The translations under genes and the position numbers were made by a program. The notes beneath the pieces were generated by a model that did no database searches, was not told the origin of the DNA, and saw only the letters and a program-made list of their open reading frames with translations. From Paenibacillus sp. R14(2021) (lineage in GTDB: Bacteria > Bacillota > Bacilli > Paenibacillales > Paenibacillaceae), in NCBI RefSeq assembly GCF_019431355.1, contig NZ_CP080269.1, positions 3,810,501 through 3,874,500 on the forward strand: a stretch of 64,000 nucleotides of DNA. The letters are read 5' to 3'. Positions 51,505 through 60,237 of the stretch are shown one piece after another; within the stretch, counting starts at the first letter, position 1, and every line of letters begins with the position of its first letter.

Positions 51505-52173
51505 CTACTGGCTTGACCGCTCCAGAAGCTGCTGAATCAAGGCATCCAGCTTCATATCGCTCATGGTCTGCAGCCGTATATCGATGTCGCAGAATGGTAG
51601 TCCGCGCGTTACGCCGTTCGGCACGGTCACGCAGTAGAGACCGGCCGCCTTGGCGGCCAATGCGCCGTTCGGCGAGTCCTCGAAGGCAATCGCCTCCTGC
51701 GGCGAAATGCCGAAATGATCAATGACCTGCCGGTAAAGCTCCGGGTCCGGCTTCGCCTTGCGAACATCGTCGCGCACCCGTACGACGTCAAAATAATGCG
51801 CCACGTTCAGCTGGTCAAGATGCTTCGTCACCCATGCTCTAGACGAGCTCGATGCTAGACCGACATGCAGCCCCAGCTCCTTCGCCGCTTTCAAATACTC
51901 CTCCACGCCGGGCAGAATCGTCTCTTCCGCGATAAAGCGCCCGTATTTCTCCTTCTGCAGCACGCGCAGCGCGTCCCGATTGACGGCTTGTCCCGTGCAA
52001 GCCTCCAGATGATCGAACGGATGGAAGCCGTCGACCGTGCCTACCCCCTGCGACCAGATATTCAAATCCAGCTCATGCCCATGCTCCGCGAAAATCTCTT
52101 GATACGACTTGAACTCCGGTCCCTCGGTATCGAAGATCGTGCCGTCAAAATCGAATACGATGGCTTTGATCAA
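51505..52173 (-). CDS. HAD-superfamily phosphatase (beta-phosphoglucomutase/YhcW-like)
   Basis: 222 residues from a TTG ten bases after AGGAGG; the open frame above it is unsupported. HAD motif I FDFDGTIFDTEGP, motif II GLASSSSRAW, motif III Lys in VRKAKPDPELY and motif IV AFEDSPNGALAAKAAGL. The helical cap is the small type of sugar-phosphate phosphatases and phosphomutases. The substrate is unknown. It follows the vanY-like gene by 85 bp on the same strand and may be cotranscribed with it. Confidence 0.87.
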   Translation of the reverse strand: MIKAIVFDFDGTIFDTEGPEFKSYQEIFAEHGHELDLNIWSQGVGTVDGFHPFDHLEACTGQAVNRDALRVLQKEKYGRFIAEETILPGVEEYLKAAKELGLHVGLASSSSRAWVTKHLDQLNVAHYFDVVRVRDDVRKAKPDPELYRQVIDHFGISPQEAIAFEDSPNGALAAKAAGLYCVTVPNGVTRGLPFCDIDIRLQTMSDMKLDALIQQLLERSSQ

Positions 52174-52258
52174 TCGGATGTCGCCTCCTGTAATCGGGTT
52201 ACTGCATCCTATTTCGCTGCGTCGCGCTTCATTCCCTTCATGCGCCGAATGCGCTGCA

Positions 52259-53110
52259 TTAACCATACATGCGAACCGTCACGATGATGCCGCCCTTGTT
52301 ATCGCCAGAAACGGTATACGTGCCTTCGACCGGTACATCGATATCGGCTTGCGGCGCGGATACTGGATAATAGGAAATTCGGTAAGTGGTACCTTCTACA
52401 TGCGCCGCCATGGACTTCGCGCGCTTCAATTCATCCAAGTACTCCTCCAGCGTCCAATCATTCTCATGCATAATTACGCTGTGCGGCAGGCCTACATAAC
52501 GAAAATGCCAGGGTTCGAACTGAATGCCCGTAACGGCCGTCTTATCCTTAGGATATCGCAGGATAAAGCCGTATTTCCACGCGTTCTTGCTCAGCCAGCT
52601 GCCTTCAGGAGCCCGGCTCATCTCCGCCTTGGCGGACCCGATGTCCATCGACAGCCCGAGATTATGCTCGCTGAAGCCCGGCGGAAGTGCATCGTCCGGC
52701 CCCTTCGACTCGTAGAGCTGCCTCTGCTCCGCTTCGTTCCGGTAACCGCTGTTCACGACAAAATGCCTGACGCCGTCCGTCTTGGCTGCCCTGACCATCG
52801 CCTGCCACCGCTCTGTCACCAGCTTGGACAAGCTGATCGTCGTATCCCGAAGGCCATAGCCGTTCACCAGCTCTTGGTGTATGTATAAATTGACGATGTC
52901 TTTCCTAGTACCCGCTTCATGCACGGGATGCGCGTTATCGATCAGCAGCAGCTCACCCCGATAGACTTCATCAGCATCAATCTGTACTTCATGCATCGGA
53001 ATGTCCGCGGCATGGGCGACACCGCCGCGGCTGAACGCTTCCTTTAGCTGCGGACCGGCTTCCATGCCGATCATCATGAGCAGCATAAGCCCTGCCAGTC
53101 TTATCATCAT
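52259..53110 (-). CDS. vanY: D-Ala-D-Ala carboxypeptidase, VanY type
   Basis: 283 residues with an N-terminal signal or anchor helix, so it acts outside the membrane. The zinc/active-site motifs of the M15B family are SEHNLGLSMDI (SxHxxGxAxD) and EPWHFRYVG, with FVVNSGYRNEAEQRQLY before them. It removes the terminal D-Ala of peptidoglycan stems. The gene follows vanR- and vanS-like genes on the same strand. No vanH, vanA/B ligase or vanX is in the window, so true D-Ala-D-Lac resistance is not encoded here; the gene probably adjusts cross-linking or lowers glycopeptide targets. AGGAGG lies ten bases before the ATG. Confidence 0.88.
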   Translation of the reverse strand: MMIRLAGLMLLMMIGMEAGPQLKEAFSRGGVAHAADIPMHEVQIDADEVYRGELLLIDNAHPVHEAGTRKDIVNLYIHQELVNGYGLRDTTISLSKLVTERWQAMVRAAKTDGVRHFVVNSGYRNEAEQRQLYESKGPDDALPPGFSEHNLGLSMDIGSAKAEMSRAPEGSWLSKNAWKYGFILRYPKDKTAVTGIQFEPWHFRYVGLPHSVIMHENDWTLEEYLDELKRAKSMAAHVEGTTYRISYYPVSAPQADIDVPVEGTYTVSGDNKGGIIVTVRMYG

Positions 53111-53197
53111 ACGCCTCTGTTCCTCCTGCCTCCGTTTTCTTTCCCCTAGAATAGGGCGGAGGCTTAAAAAAGAACCGAGGCAATCCTAAACTTTTTC

Positions 53198-54304
53198 TTA
53201 AATTCCCCCGCCGCGCAGCGGCAGGCGCACCTCAAAGCTTGTCCGTACGACGCTGCTCTGGGCCGAGATGGTACCGCCATGCTGCTCAACGATATTTTTG
53301 ACGATGAAGAGGCCAAGTCCCGTGCCTCCATCCGCATGCGACCGCGCCTGGTCACCGGTGTAGAACATTTCGAACAGATGCGGCAGCTGCTCCGGGGGAA
53401 TGGAATCCCCGTAGTTGACCACCTGCACGACCGCCTCGTCCTGCTCGGCGCGGCAGTGAATATCGATATATTGGCCGTCCTTGCCGTACCGGACCGCATT
53501 AGTCAGCAGGTTCTCGAAGACGCGGGCAAGCAGCTCCCCGTCGCCGTCCAGCTGCACCTGCGGCGCGATATCGGCACGCACCGTCAGCTCGTTATTCTCC
53601 AGCGCGGGATACAGCTCTTCCTGCAGCTGGGCAAGCAGCTCGCTGAGGTCAAGCGCTTCTCGATGGAGCGGCGCCATGCCGTAATTCATCCGCGTGACCT
53701 CGAACAGCTCGTCAATCAGCCGCTCAAGCCTGCGGGATTTGGTGAACGCCACCCGCGTGTAGTGAAGCGCCTGCTCCTTGGACAAGCTCTCGTCGCGCAG
53801 GATAAAGTCCAAATACCCCAGCACCGACGTAAGCGGCGTACGCAGGTCATGCGCCAGATTCAGTACGAGCTGATGCTTGCTGCTCTCGGCGAAATCGCCC
53901 CGCTCCATCGCCTTCTGCAGGTTCTCGCCCGCGAGGTTGAGATCATCCGCGATGCGCCCGAATTCGTCCTGCGACTTAATACGAATGCGCGTGCTGAAAT
54001 CACCGCCGGCCAGCCGGTGCAGCCCCCGCGAGATTTCCTTGAAATACGAGGCGTACGGCTTCGTCAGGAGGAAGAAGAAGAAAATCGAGAGCGGTATGAA
54101 GGCGATCAGCGCCGAATTGAAATCGCCGATTATGCTGATGATTTCACGCATCTTCACCAGCGCGTCGCCGGCAAATCTCGTTTGCGAGAGATAATAGGAA
54201 ATAGCCGCCCGGGAAGTCGCATAGATGACCAGCGCGGCGAGCAGCATGCTGAGACCAAGCAGCAGAATCATTTTGGATCGAAAGCCGTACAAGGGATTAG
54301 CCAT
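53198..54304 (-). CDS. vanS: Sensor histidine kinase, VanS-like
   Basis: 368 residues from the ATG at 54304; the open frame above lies inside the regulator gene. Two membrane helices (about residues 12-30 and 60-80) with only a short outer loop, HAMP, then the H-box LVLNLAHDLRTPLTSVLGYL, closely matching VanS, and an ATPase domain with ENLLTNAVRYGKDG and GGTGLGLFIVKNIVE. The start overlaps the regulator gene by 8 bases. It probably senses cell-wall stress and phosphorylates the VanR-like protein. Confidence 0.88.
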   Translation of the reverse strand: MANPLYGFRSKMILLLGLSMLLAALVIYATSRAAISYYLSQTRFAGDALVKMREIISIIGDFNSALIAFIPLSIFFFFLLTKPYASYFKEISRGLHRLAGGDFSTRIRIKSQDEFGRIADDLNLAGENLQKAMERGDFAESSKHQLVLNLAHDLRTPLTSVLGYLDFILRDESLSKEQALHYTRVAFTKSRRLERLIDELFEVTRMNYGMAPLHREALDLSELLAQLQEELYPALENNELTVRADIAPQVQLDGDGELLARVFENLLTNAVRYGKDGQYIDIHCRAEQDEAVVQVVNYGDSIPPEQLPHLFEMFYTGDQARSHADGGTGLGLFIVKNIVEQHGGTISAQSSVVRTSFEVRLPLRGGGI

Positions 54305-54986
54305 TGAACGTGTACCCCACGCCCCAGATCGTCTTAATCCACTTGTTCTTGTCGTCGCCCAGCTTCTTGCGCAGCGTGCGAATATGTACCATGACGGTAT
54401 TCCCGCCCTCGAAGTAAGCCTCGCCCCACACGCGCTCAAACAGAAGCTCCGCGCCGAATACCTTCTTCGGATGGCTGGCCAGCAGGTACAAGATATCAAA
54501 TTCCTTCGGTGTCAGCTCCACATGCCGCCCATACTGCGTAACCGCGCGCTGATCGGGATCGATGACAAGCCCGTTCAGCTCCAGAACCGGCGTGCTTCCG
54601 GCAGCCGGCTGATTGAATTGCAGCGACCGCCGCAGCTGAGCGTTGACGCGGGCGACAAGCTCCATGGGGTTGAACGGCTTGGTCATATAGTCGTCGGCGC
54701 CCATGACGAGGCCCGTTATCTTATCCATATCGCTCGTCTTGGCGCTGAGGAAAATAATCGGCATGGCATGCTGCTCCCGAATCTGCCGGGTTACCTCGTA
54801 GCCGTCCATGCCGGGCATCATGATATCGAGAATAGCCAGGTCGATTGTATGGGCGTGAACCGCCTGCACCGCCTCATGTCCCGTGGCCGCCTTGATGCAG
54901 TGATAGCCTTCCTTCGTTAGATGCAGCGCGATCAAGTCCGCGATTTCCGTTTCGTCGTCCGCGATGAGTATCGTAATTCGTTTCAT
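54297..54986 (-). CDS. vanR: OmpR-family response regulator, VanR-like
   Basis: 229 residues. Receiver with acidic pair in LIADDETEIADL, phospho-Asp in LAILDIMMPGMDG (about residue 53) and Lys in DDYMTKPFNPMELVARV; the C-terminal winged helix carries LTPKEFDILYLLASHP and IKTIWGVGYTFNG. The DKITGLVMGADDYMTKPF stretch is very like VanR. First gene of a vanR-vanS-vanY transcription unit. The upstream gap (54987-55210) is GC-rich and no VanR box could be assigned by eye. Confidence 0.9.
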   Translation of the reverse strand: MKRITILIADDETEIADLIALHLTKEGYHCIKAATGHEAVQAVHAHTIDLAILDIMMPGMDGYEVTRQIREQHAMPIIFLSAKTSDMDKITGLVMGADDYMTKPFNPMELVARVNAQLRRSLQFNQPAAGSTPVLELNGLVIDPDQRAVTQYGRHVELTPKEFDILYLLASHPKKVFGAELLFERVWGEAYFEGGNTVMVHIRTLRKKLGDDKNKWIKTIWGVGYTFNG

Positions 54987-55169
54987 GGGTTCCCCGCTCC
55001 CGTTAGGCGGGCTTTCGCGCCCGTTTTTCTTTATTCTAACCCATTCCGGCGCCGTTTCGAAAGATGCGGCCGCTTCGGCAGCGCAGACTTCCTAATCCTC
55101 CGGCCGAGGGAGCAAGGGTGGGCTCGAGCCTCGTCACGTCCGCCGCGGACGGATAAACAAACGAATGAA

Positions 55170-55201
55170 CAACAGCCCCTGCCGATGGGCGGGAGCTGTT
55201 G
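55170..55201. other. Hairpin upstream of vanR, after the haem-type membrane gene
   Basis: CAACAGCCCCTGCC and GGGCGGGAGCTGTTG pair around a short loop. It lies 10 bp past the stop at 55211 but has no T-run; probably a terminator of that gene. Confidence 0.5.
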
Positions 55202-55210
55202 CCGTTCATG

Positions 55211-55963
55211 CTATTCGCGCTGCGCTTCGGCAGACACCGCAGACGGCGCGGCCGCCCTGTCGACGAACCATACCAGTGCGCCGACGGCCGCGCTTGCCGC
55301 AACCGCGATAAGAACCGAGCCGCCCGCATGCACAAGCAGGACAGGCACCCATAAGATGCTCAGCGTGCGGTGAACAAGGCGCATCGCTTTAACGCGGATC
55401 CGGGTAATGAAGAAACCGTATCCTGCAATGGCCAGCAGCATGACGAAGCTTCCGACTCCGGTCAGAATCTTGTCGTCATGGATCTTGGTGACGAGGAAAT
55501 AGCCGCCGTGTACGGCTATGATGAGCAGCGTCGCCCAGCCAAGGAGCTTATGCAGGCCGTAACACAGCTTGGCCGCCCTGCGAATCAGCATGGACGGCGA
55601 TTTCAGCTTCTTCTTGAACCAGAACCACGAGAAGCCGGCCGCTCCCGTATAGAGCGCGATCGTGCCGAGCGTGGTGAACAGCTCGCCCAGGCCGCCTTCG
55701 CCCATCGGCGGCCGGCCGCCCCCGGGACCACGGCCTGCACCGAAGCCGTCTCCGCCCGGTCCCCGGCCTTCACCCTGCTGCGCGGCGCTGCCGCTTGGCG
55801 GGCTGCCGCCCGCATCCTGCGTGAACCCGGCGCCATTCGGCCCTCCGGCCGGAGGTCCTCCGCGCCCGGGCGTGTCGGCGTAATGGTCGATAACCAGCAC
55901 GGCCGCAATTACTAGTGCCGCTAGAGCTGCGATCCAGACCTTCATTTGCGATTTGTTGTTCAT
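55211..55963 (-). CDS. Four-helix haem-type membrane protein (DUF4405/ferric-reductase-like) with Gly/Pro-rich outer region
   Basis: 250 residues. A first helix (about residues 8-27) is followed by 65 residues of Gly, Pro, Gln and Ser (GPPAGGPNGAG, GRGPGGGRPPMGEGG). Four more helices carry paired His residues: YGLHKLLGW, AVHGGYF, LVHRTLSI and LVHAGGS. Such His pairs are what b-type haem binding needs, as in DUF4405, cytochrome b561 and ferric reductase domains. Haem binding is inferred. The Gly/Pro segment should be disordered outside the cell. Role unknown; no partner flavoprotein adjoins it. Confidence 0.72.
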   Translation of the reverse strand: MNNKSQMKVWIAALAALVIAAVLVIDHYADTPGRGGPPAGGPNGAGFTQDAGGSPPSGSAAQQGEGRGPGGDGFGAGRGPGGGRPPMGEGGLGELFTTLGTIALYTGAAGFSWFWFKKKLKSPSMLIRRAAKLCYGLHKLLGWATLLIIAVHGGYFLVTKIHDDKILTGVGSFVMLLAIAGYGFFITRIRVKAMRLVHRTLSILWVPVLLVHAGGSVLIAVAASAAVGALVWFVDRAAAPSAVSAEAQRE

Positions 55964-56135
55964 AGCCGTCCAATCATCCTTTCTGGTTATTATAACTCCA
56001 GCATAGCGGAGGAATATGAATGTATAATGAACGTGAACTGAAAAAATGCTGAAAACGTTAGAGCAGGTCCATTTTACCAGAAGGATGGACTGTTCACTGC
56101 AACTTTTCTAATTCGAATCGCTGTATAACAGAAAA

Positions 56136-56170
56136 GGCCCGCCCAAAAGTGTTTCACTTTTGGGCGAGCC
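56136..56170 (-). terminator. Terminator of the GH99-like gene
   Basis: GCCCGCCCAAAAGTG pairs with CACTTTTGGGCGAGC around TTT; TTTT follows on the minus strand, 13 bp past the stop. Confidence 0.8.
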
Positions 56171-56182
56171 CCGTGACTATCT

Positions 56183-57319
56183 TTATTTGCTGCCGAACAC
56201 GCCGGCGATCGCTTGAAGATACTGCATGCCATAGACGGTGTCCGGTTCGATATAGCTGCCTTCCGTCCATTCGTTCCAGGAATTGATCGTAAGAATCGGC
56301 GCAGCCGCGCCGCTGCTCGCGAAGAAATCGCTCGCCTGCTGCAGGGCGATTCGGAACTGCTCCGGGGTATTGCCGGTCAGCACCGGCGTGTGCGGGTAAC
56401 CGAGCTCGTCGAAAACGTCCGACTGGATCGTGCGCGGACTCGAATCCCACCCCATCGATACGTTCGGAAAGTAAGGCAGCTTGTACTCGTTCGTGAATTT
56501 GGCGAAATTCCGTACGGCGATGTCCCGATACTTCGCGTAGTCCGTCGCCGGAAAATCGGGCAGGTAATCGTGGTGAATCCAGACGTACGACGTGATGCTG
56601 TCGAAGCCCAATTGATCCAGCAGATTGTTCACGTCTTCAATCCTGCGTTCGCCGGGCAGATTCTCGATACCCCAGACGACCGCGTTCAGATGCAGCTCGC
56701 CAAGACCCGCAGCGCGGACGCGGACGCGGAAATCATTCAGGATGCGCGCCGTCTCCTCGATGCTGCCGTCGAACCCTTCGATCAGCTTCATCAGCTCGTA
56801 GAAAGAGAAGTATAAACCCCCGTCCACCCGCCAATACGACGGATGCGAGAAATACCGTTCGATCATATAATTCGTCGCTAGAATGAACTGCGCTTCGGAC
56901 TGCGCGCCTTCGGACAGTACCGGATACGGCTTATGGCGCGTGGCCGGCATGATTTCGATCCAATCGTGGTTCGCCCACATGAGCGAGAATTTGAGCCTGC
57001 CATTGTTCGGCGCTTCCAAGAAGCCGCACTCCAATGCGCCGTGCAGGAACGGGGCGCCGTCGTACCAATACCAGTCAAAGATGAAGCTGTCGATGCCGTG
57101 GTCGGCCGCCGCGTCGATTTTGCGGGCCATCACTTGCGGGTCGGCTTCGTCCTCATAGCCCCATAAAGGCACTTTGGGCTGTTCATGCCCCGGGAATCTC
57201 GGTGTAGCCGCTTTCACAAGTTCCCATTCGGTCCATCCGGCCCCGTGCCTCCGCTCGTTGACCGCATCCTTATGATAGTTCGGAAAGTAATAGACGCCAA
57301 CCTGCGCTTTCGTTGCCAT
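56183..57319 (-). CDS. GH99-like / WbsX-type glycan-active protein
   Basis: 378 residues; ATG after GGGGGAAGAG. VGVYYFPNYHKDAVNERRHG, then a barrel with FDWYWYDGAPFLHG, LMWANHDW, TSYVWIHHDYLPDFP and a closing INSWNEWTEGSYIEPD. These are the marks of the GH99-like family that includes WbsX, TIM barrels that act on mannose-type or other glycans, with acid residues in NSWNEWTEG. No signal peptide, so the substrate would be an imported oligosaccharide. It has its own promoter with the same box as the binding lipoprotein gene at 61626, so the two are coregulated. Confidence 0.8.
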   Translation of the reverse strand: MATKAQVGVYYFPNYHKDAVNERRHGAGWTEWELVKAATPRFPGHEQPKVPLWGYEDEADPQVMARKIDAAADHGIDSFIFDWYWYDGAPFLHGALECGFLEAPNNGRLKFSLMWANHDWIEIMPATRHKPYPVLSEGAQSEAQFILATNYMIERYFSHPSYWRVDGGLYFSFYELMKLIEGFDGSIEETARILNDFRVRVRAAGLGELHLNAVVWGIENLPGERRIEDVNNLLDQLGFDSITSYVWIHHDYLPDFPATDYAKYRDIAVRNFAKFTNEYKLPYFPNVSMGWDSSPRTIQSDVFDELGYPHTPVLTGNTPEQFRIALQQASDFFASSGAAAPILTINSWNEWTEGSYIEPDTVYGMQYLQAIAGVFGSK

Positions 57320-57342
57320 AATCTCTTCCCCCTTCTGGTTCC

Positions 57343-57398
57343 ATTGTAAAACGGGCGAAGGGGATCCGTATTTGGTCTAGTCAACGAATTGCTTGTTC
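57343..57398 (-). promoter_or_regulatory. Promoter of the GH99-like gene with conserved activator box
   Basis: Plus-strand 57368-57398 begins GTATTTGGTCTA and continues CAAC-AATTG-TTGT with few changes from the box at 61688-61718. On the minus strand the box is followed, after exactly 19 nt, by TACAAT (57348-57343). There is no good -35, as expected for an activator-dependent promoter. Confidence 0.7.
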
Positions 57399-57408
57399 AT
57401 TTTAACAA

Positions 57409-58359
57409 TCACGCCTTTTTCGGTCCGGAGATCGTTTCCGCGTAATATTTGGGCGATATGCCTTCGACTTTCTTGAACAGCTTGCTGAAATAATGGATGT
57501 CCGGGTAGCCGACCATCGCGCTGATTTTGCTGATGCTGTGCCTGCCTTCTTGAATGAGCAGCTTCGCTTTCTCCAGGCGGATCGACGTGAGCAGCTCAAG
57601 CGGGGTTTTCCCCGTGGCATCCTTGAACAGCTTGCGAAAATAATTCGGCGTCAGCTCGCCCGCGTGCATGAAGGTGCTGAAGTCGATGTCCTCCGCGTAG
57701 TGCTCGTACATATATTGGATCGCCTGCGTAATCTCCGCGCGGTGGTCCGCGTCTTTGCTGACGCCTTCGTTCGTCACGACATCGCTGACGATATGGCTCA
57801 AAATGCGCAGCAGCAGCGAGCGCAGCAGAAGGTGATAGCCGAATGGCTTCTCCGAGAACACCGACTGCGCTTCGCCGAACAGCTGTATGTAGGGCAGCGA
57901 ATTGCGCGGGCGGATGAGAAACGGGAACAGCACCTCGCTGAGCTCCACCACCGGGCGTTCGGAAAGTTCTTCCTCTACCGGGACGAAATCGAGATGCTGG
58001 TAATCGATTTTGGCATACACTTCATCCGCGGAGAAATCGAGCTGCTCGCCCATATACGTCAGGTCGAAATGCAGCGCGAAATAATGAAGCGGCTCCCCCT
58101 TCACGCCTTGGGAGAAGTGCTCGACATGCGGCCGCATAAAAAAAAGATCGCCCGATTTCTGGGCGTATTGGACGCCCCCCACATGATGCACGCAGGCGCC
58201 GGATAGCAGGAAAATAAGTTCGTGGTCGTAGATCACCCGCGGAGGAATTCGGTATTTCTCGGGAGGTACGGATCCGGGATCGGACTGATATTCATGAATG
58301 AAGCGTACGTAGGGCGCGAGGTTGAGGAAGTCAAGCTTCTTGACGGGCGCGTTAGACAT
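57409..58359 (-). CDS. AraC-family transcriptional regulator with cupin sensor
   Basis: 316 residues; ATG after GGGAGGT. The N-terminal cupin-like domain (ELIFLLSGACVHHVGG, GDLFFMRPHVEHFSQG) should bind a sugar. The C-terminal pair of helix-turn-helix motifs reads FMHAGELTPNYFRKLFKDAT and ISKISAMVGYPDIHYFSKLF. It stands between the permease genes and the GH99-like gene, all on one strand. It is the best candidate to activate the two promoters that share a box (57343-57398 and 61663-61718). Confidence 0.9.
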   Translation of the reverse strand: MSNAPVKKLDFLNLAPYVRFIHEYQSDPGSVPPEKYRIPPRVIYDHELIFLLSGACVHHVGGVQYAQKSGDLFFMRPHVEHFSQGVKGEPLHYFALHFDLTYMGEQLDFSADEVYAKIDYQHLDFVPVEEELSERPVVELSEVLFPFLIRPRNSLPYIQLFGEAQSVFSEKPFGYHLLLRSLLLRILSHIVSDVVTNEGVSKDADHRAEITQAIQYMYEHYAEDIDFSTFMHAGELTPNYFRKLFKDATGKTPLELLTSIRLEKAKLLIQEGRHSISKISAMVGYPDIHYFSKLFKKVEGISPKYYAETISGPKKA

Positions 58360-58433
58360 GGGAGGTCACCCCTGGTTTGTGGTTAGCGTACCTCCCAATT
58401 CTAGCATAAGATTAACTGGAACGATATTCCATC

Positions 58434-59282
58434 CTAGCCCTTCACCGCGCCGGCCGTCATGCCCTGCAGCAGGTACTTCTGTGTGAACAGGAAAATGATG
58501 ATCAGCGGCATCGTGCACAGGAAGCAAAGTGCGAATATCGGCCCCCAGTCGCTTGCGCGCTCCGATTTGAAACGGAAGATCTGCGTAATGAGCGTCATCT
58601 TGTTCGGGTCAGTCAGATACAGCAAAGGCCCGGCGAAATCGTTCCAGAACGTGAACAGCGTCGTCACGATCAGCGTGCCGGTTGCGGGCAGCAGCAATGG
58701 GAAAATAATCGTCCAGAACGTTCTCGTTCTGCCGCAGCCGTCGATATGCGCCGCTTCTTCAAGCTCGCGCGGGATATTCTTCGTGAATCCGGTATACAGC
58801 ATCGTCGCGAACGGGATCGTCCCGGCCGTATACAGCAGGACAAGCAGGGAGCGCGTGTTAATCAGATGCAGGCTGATTCCAAGCTTGTAGATCGGCACCA
58901 TGCTCGTCTGCAGCGGAATGATCATACCTGTCAGGAAGAGGAAGAAGATGAGCTGAAACGTTCTCTCTTTGCGCCGCGAAATCATGTAACCCGCCATCGA
59001 CGACACAAGGACGACGAGCACGATCGTACCCGCGCAGACGAGCACCGTATTCAACAGAGCGAGAGGGAAATTCACGCGTTCGAACACTTTAGCGAAATTG
59101 TCTCCGATCAGCTTGCTCGGGAATTTCAGCGGCGTATAGAAATCTTTCGCCGGCTTTACGGCGGATTCGAACAAATAGTAGAACGGATACAGGTACAGCA
59201 GGGCGACGAGGAGCAACGCGGCTTCCAGCGCCATGAGCCGGATTTTGTGCCGCTTCGGCTTGACGTAAGCTCCGGAGGACAT
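58434..59282 (-). CDS. Carbohydrate ABC transporter permease (MalG/AraQ type)
   Basis: 282 residues, six membrane helices, EAA loop ELEEAAHIDGCGRTRTFWTI near residue 185, C-terminal TAGAVKG tail. The start and the stop of the partner permease overlap by one base (TGATG). It forms the channel with that partner. No ATPase gene; a shared MsmX-type ATPase is likely. Confidence 0.92.
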   Translation of the reverse strand: MSSGAYVKPKRHKIRLMALEAALLLVALLYLYPFYYLFESAVKPAKDFYTPLKFPSKLIGDNFAKVFERVNFPLALLNTVLVCAGTIVLVVLVSSMAGYMISRRKERTFQLIFFLFLTGMIIPLQTSMVPIYKLGISLHLINTRSLLVLLYTAGTIPFATMLYTGFTKNIPRELEEAAHIDGCGRTRTFWTIIFPLLLPATGTLIVTTLFTFWNDFAGPLLYLTDPNKMTLITQIFRFKSERASDWGPIFALCFLCTMPLIIIFLFTQKYLLQGMTAGAVKG

Positions 59283-60166
59283 CAGTACTCCACCTCCCTG
59301 CGGCGGGTATAGCGGAGTTGCACGGTCGTCAGAAGCAGAATAAGGACCATGAACAGGATGCCGGCCGCCGTCGCGTAACCGAACGTGCCGTTCTTGAACG
59401 CGAAATCGTAAATCACGAGTGCGAGCGTCGACGTGGCGTCCCCCGGTCCGCCGTTCGTTAGGACATACGGCAGATCAAAAAACTTCAAGCTGCCGACCAT
59501 GCCAAGAAACGTGCAAATGGTAACCGACGGCATAATGAGCGGGAGCGTGATGTGACGGAATTTGGTCCACCCTTCCGCACGGTCGATCAGCGCGGCTTCG
59601 TAGATTTCGGTCGGAATCGAGGCGAGTCCCGCCAAATAAATGACCGCTCCGTATCCCGTCGCGTACCACACGTTAATGAGAATGACCGCAATGAGCGCGG
59701 TTGAGAGCTCGCCGAGCCAGTCGTGCAGAAGCGCCCCCATGCCGAGCTTCTCAATAACCGCGTTGACGACCCCTTCGTACTGCAGCAGGTTGCCCCAGAT
59801 CACGGACACAACGACCATGCTCAGAATGACGGGGATGTAGAACGCGGTGCGAAGGAAGCTCTTCATCTTCAGCGGCTTATGGAGCAGCAGCGCCAGAAAC
59901 AGCGAGAGCGGGTTGTTGATGATCGCGCAGAAGACGACTATATACAGCGTATTTAGCGCCGCATGGCGAACAAGCGTATCATGAAACAAGTCCCGGTAGT
60001 TTTGGAAGCCGATGAACACCGGCTTATTGATACCGTCCCACAGCGTGAACGAATAGTATAGGCTGCTCAGGAACGGATAATAGACGAAGGTCAGGAAGAT
60101 GACCAGCGCCGGCAGAACGAATACAAGGGCGTGCAGATACGAGCTTCGCATGTGATTTGTTCGCAT
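59282..60166 (-). CDS. Carbohydrate ABC transporter permease (MalF/UgpA type)
   Basis: 294 residues, six membrane helices, with YAPIYLAGLASIPTEIYEAA-like EAA region (core SIPTEIYEAALIDRAEGW, near residue 190). Second gene of the operon, 72 bp after the binding lipoprotein gene. N-terminal MRTNHMRSSYLHALVFVLPA is a normal short cytoplasmic start. Confidence 0.9.
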   Translation of the reverse strand: MRTNHMRSSYLHALVFVLPALVIFLTFVYYPFLSSLYYSFTLWDGINKPVFIGFQNYRDLFHDTLVRHAALNTLYIVVFCAIINNPLSLFLALLLHKPLKMKSFLRTAFYIPVILSMVVVSVIWGNLLQYEGVVNAVIEKLGMGALLHDWLGELSTALIAVILINVWYATGYGAVIYLAGLASIPTEIYEAALIDRAEGWTKFRHITLPLIMPSVTICTFLGMVGSLKFFDLPYVLTNGGPGDATSTLALVIYDFAFKNGTFGYATAAGILFMVLILLLTTVQLRYTRRREVEY

Positions 60167-60237
60167 GAGTCCACCTACTGGTCAGGCCGATTGGGCGCTA
60201 AACGGTACCGCAATCGGCCTTAGAATTTGAAGTTCAA

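Noticed and set aside
52259..54986. A full glycopeptide-resistance cluster
   Set aside because: Only regulator, kinase and VanY are present; no D-Ala-D-Lac ligase, VanH or VanX could be found.
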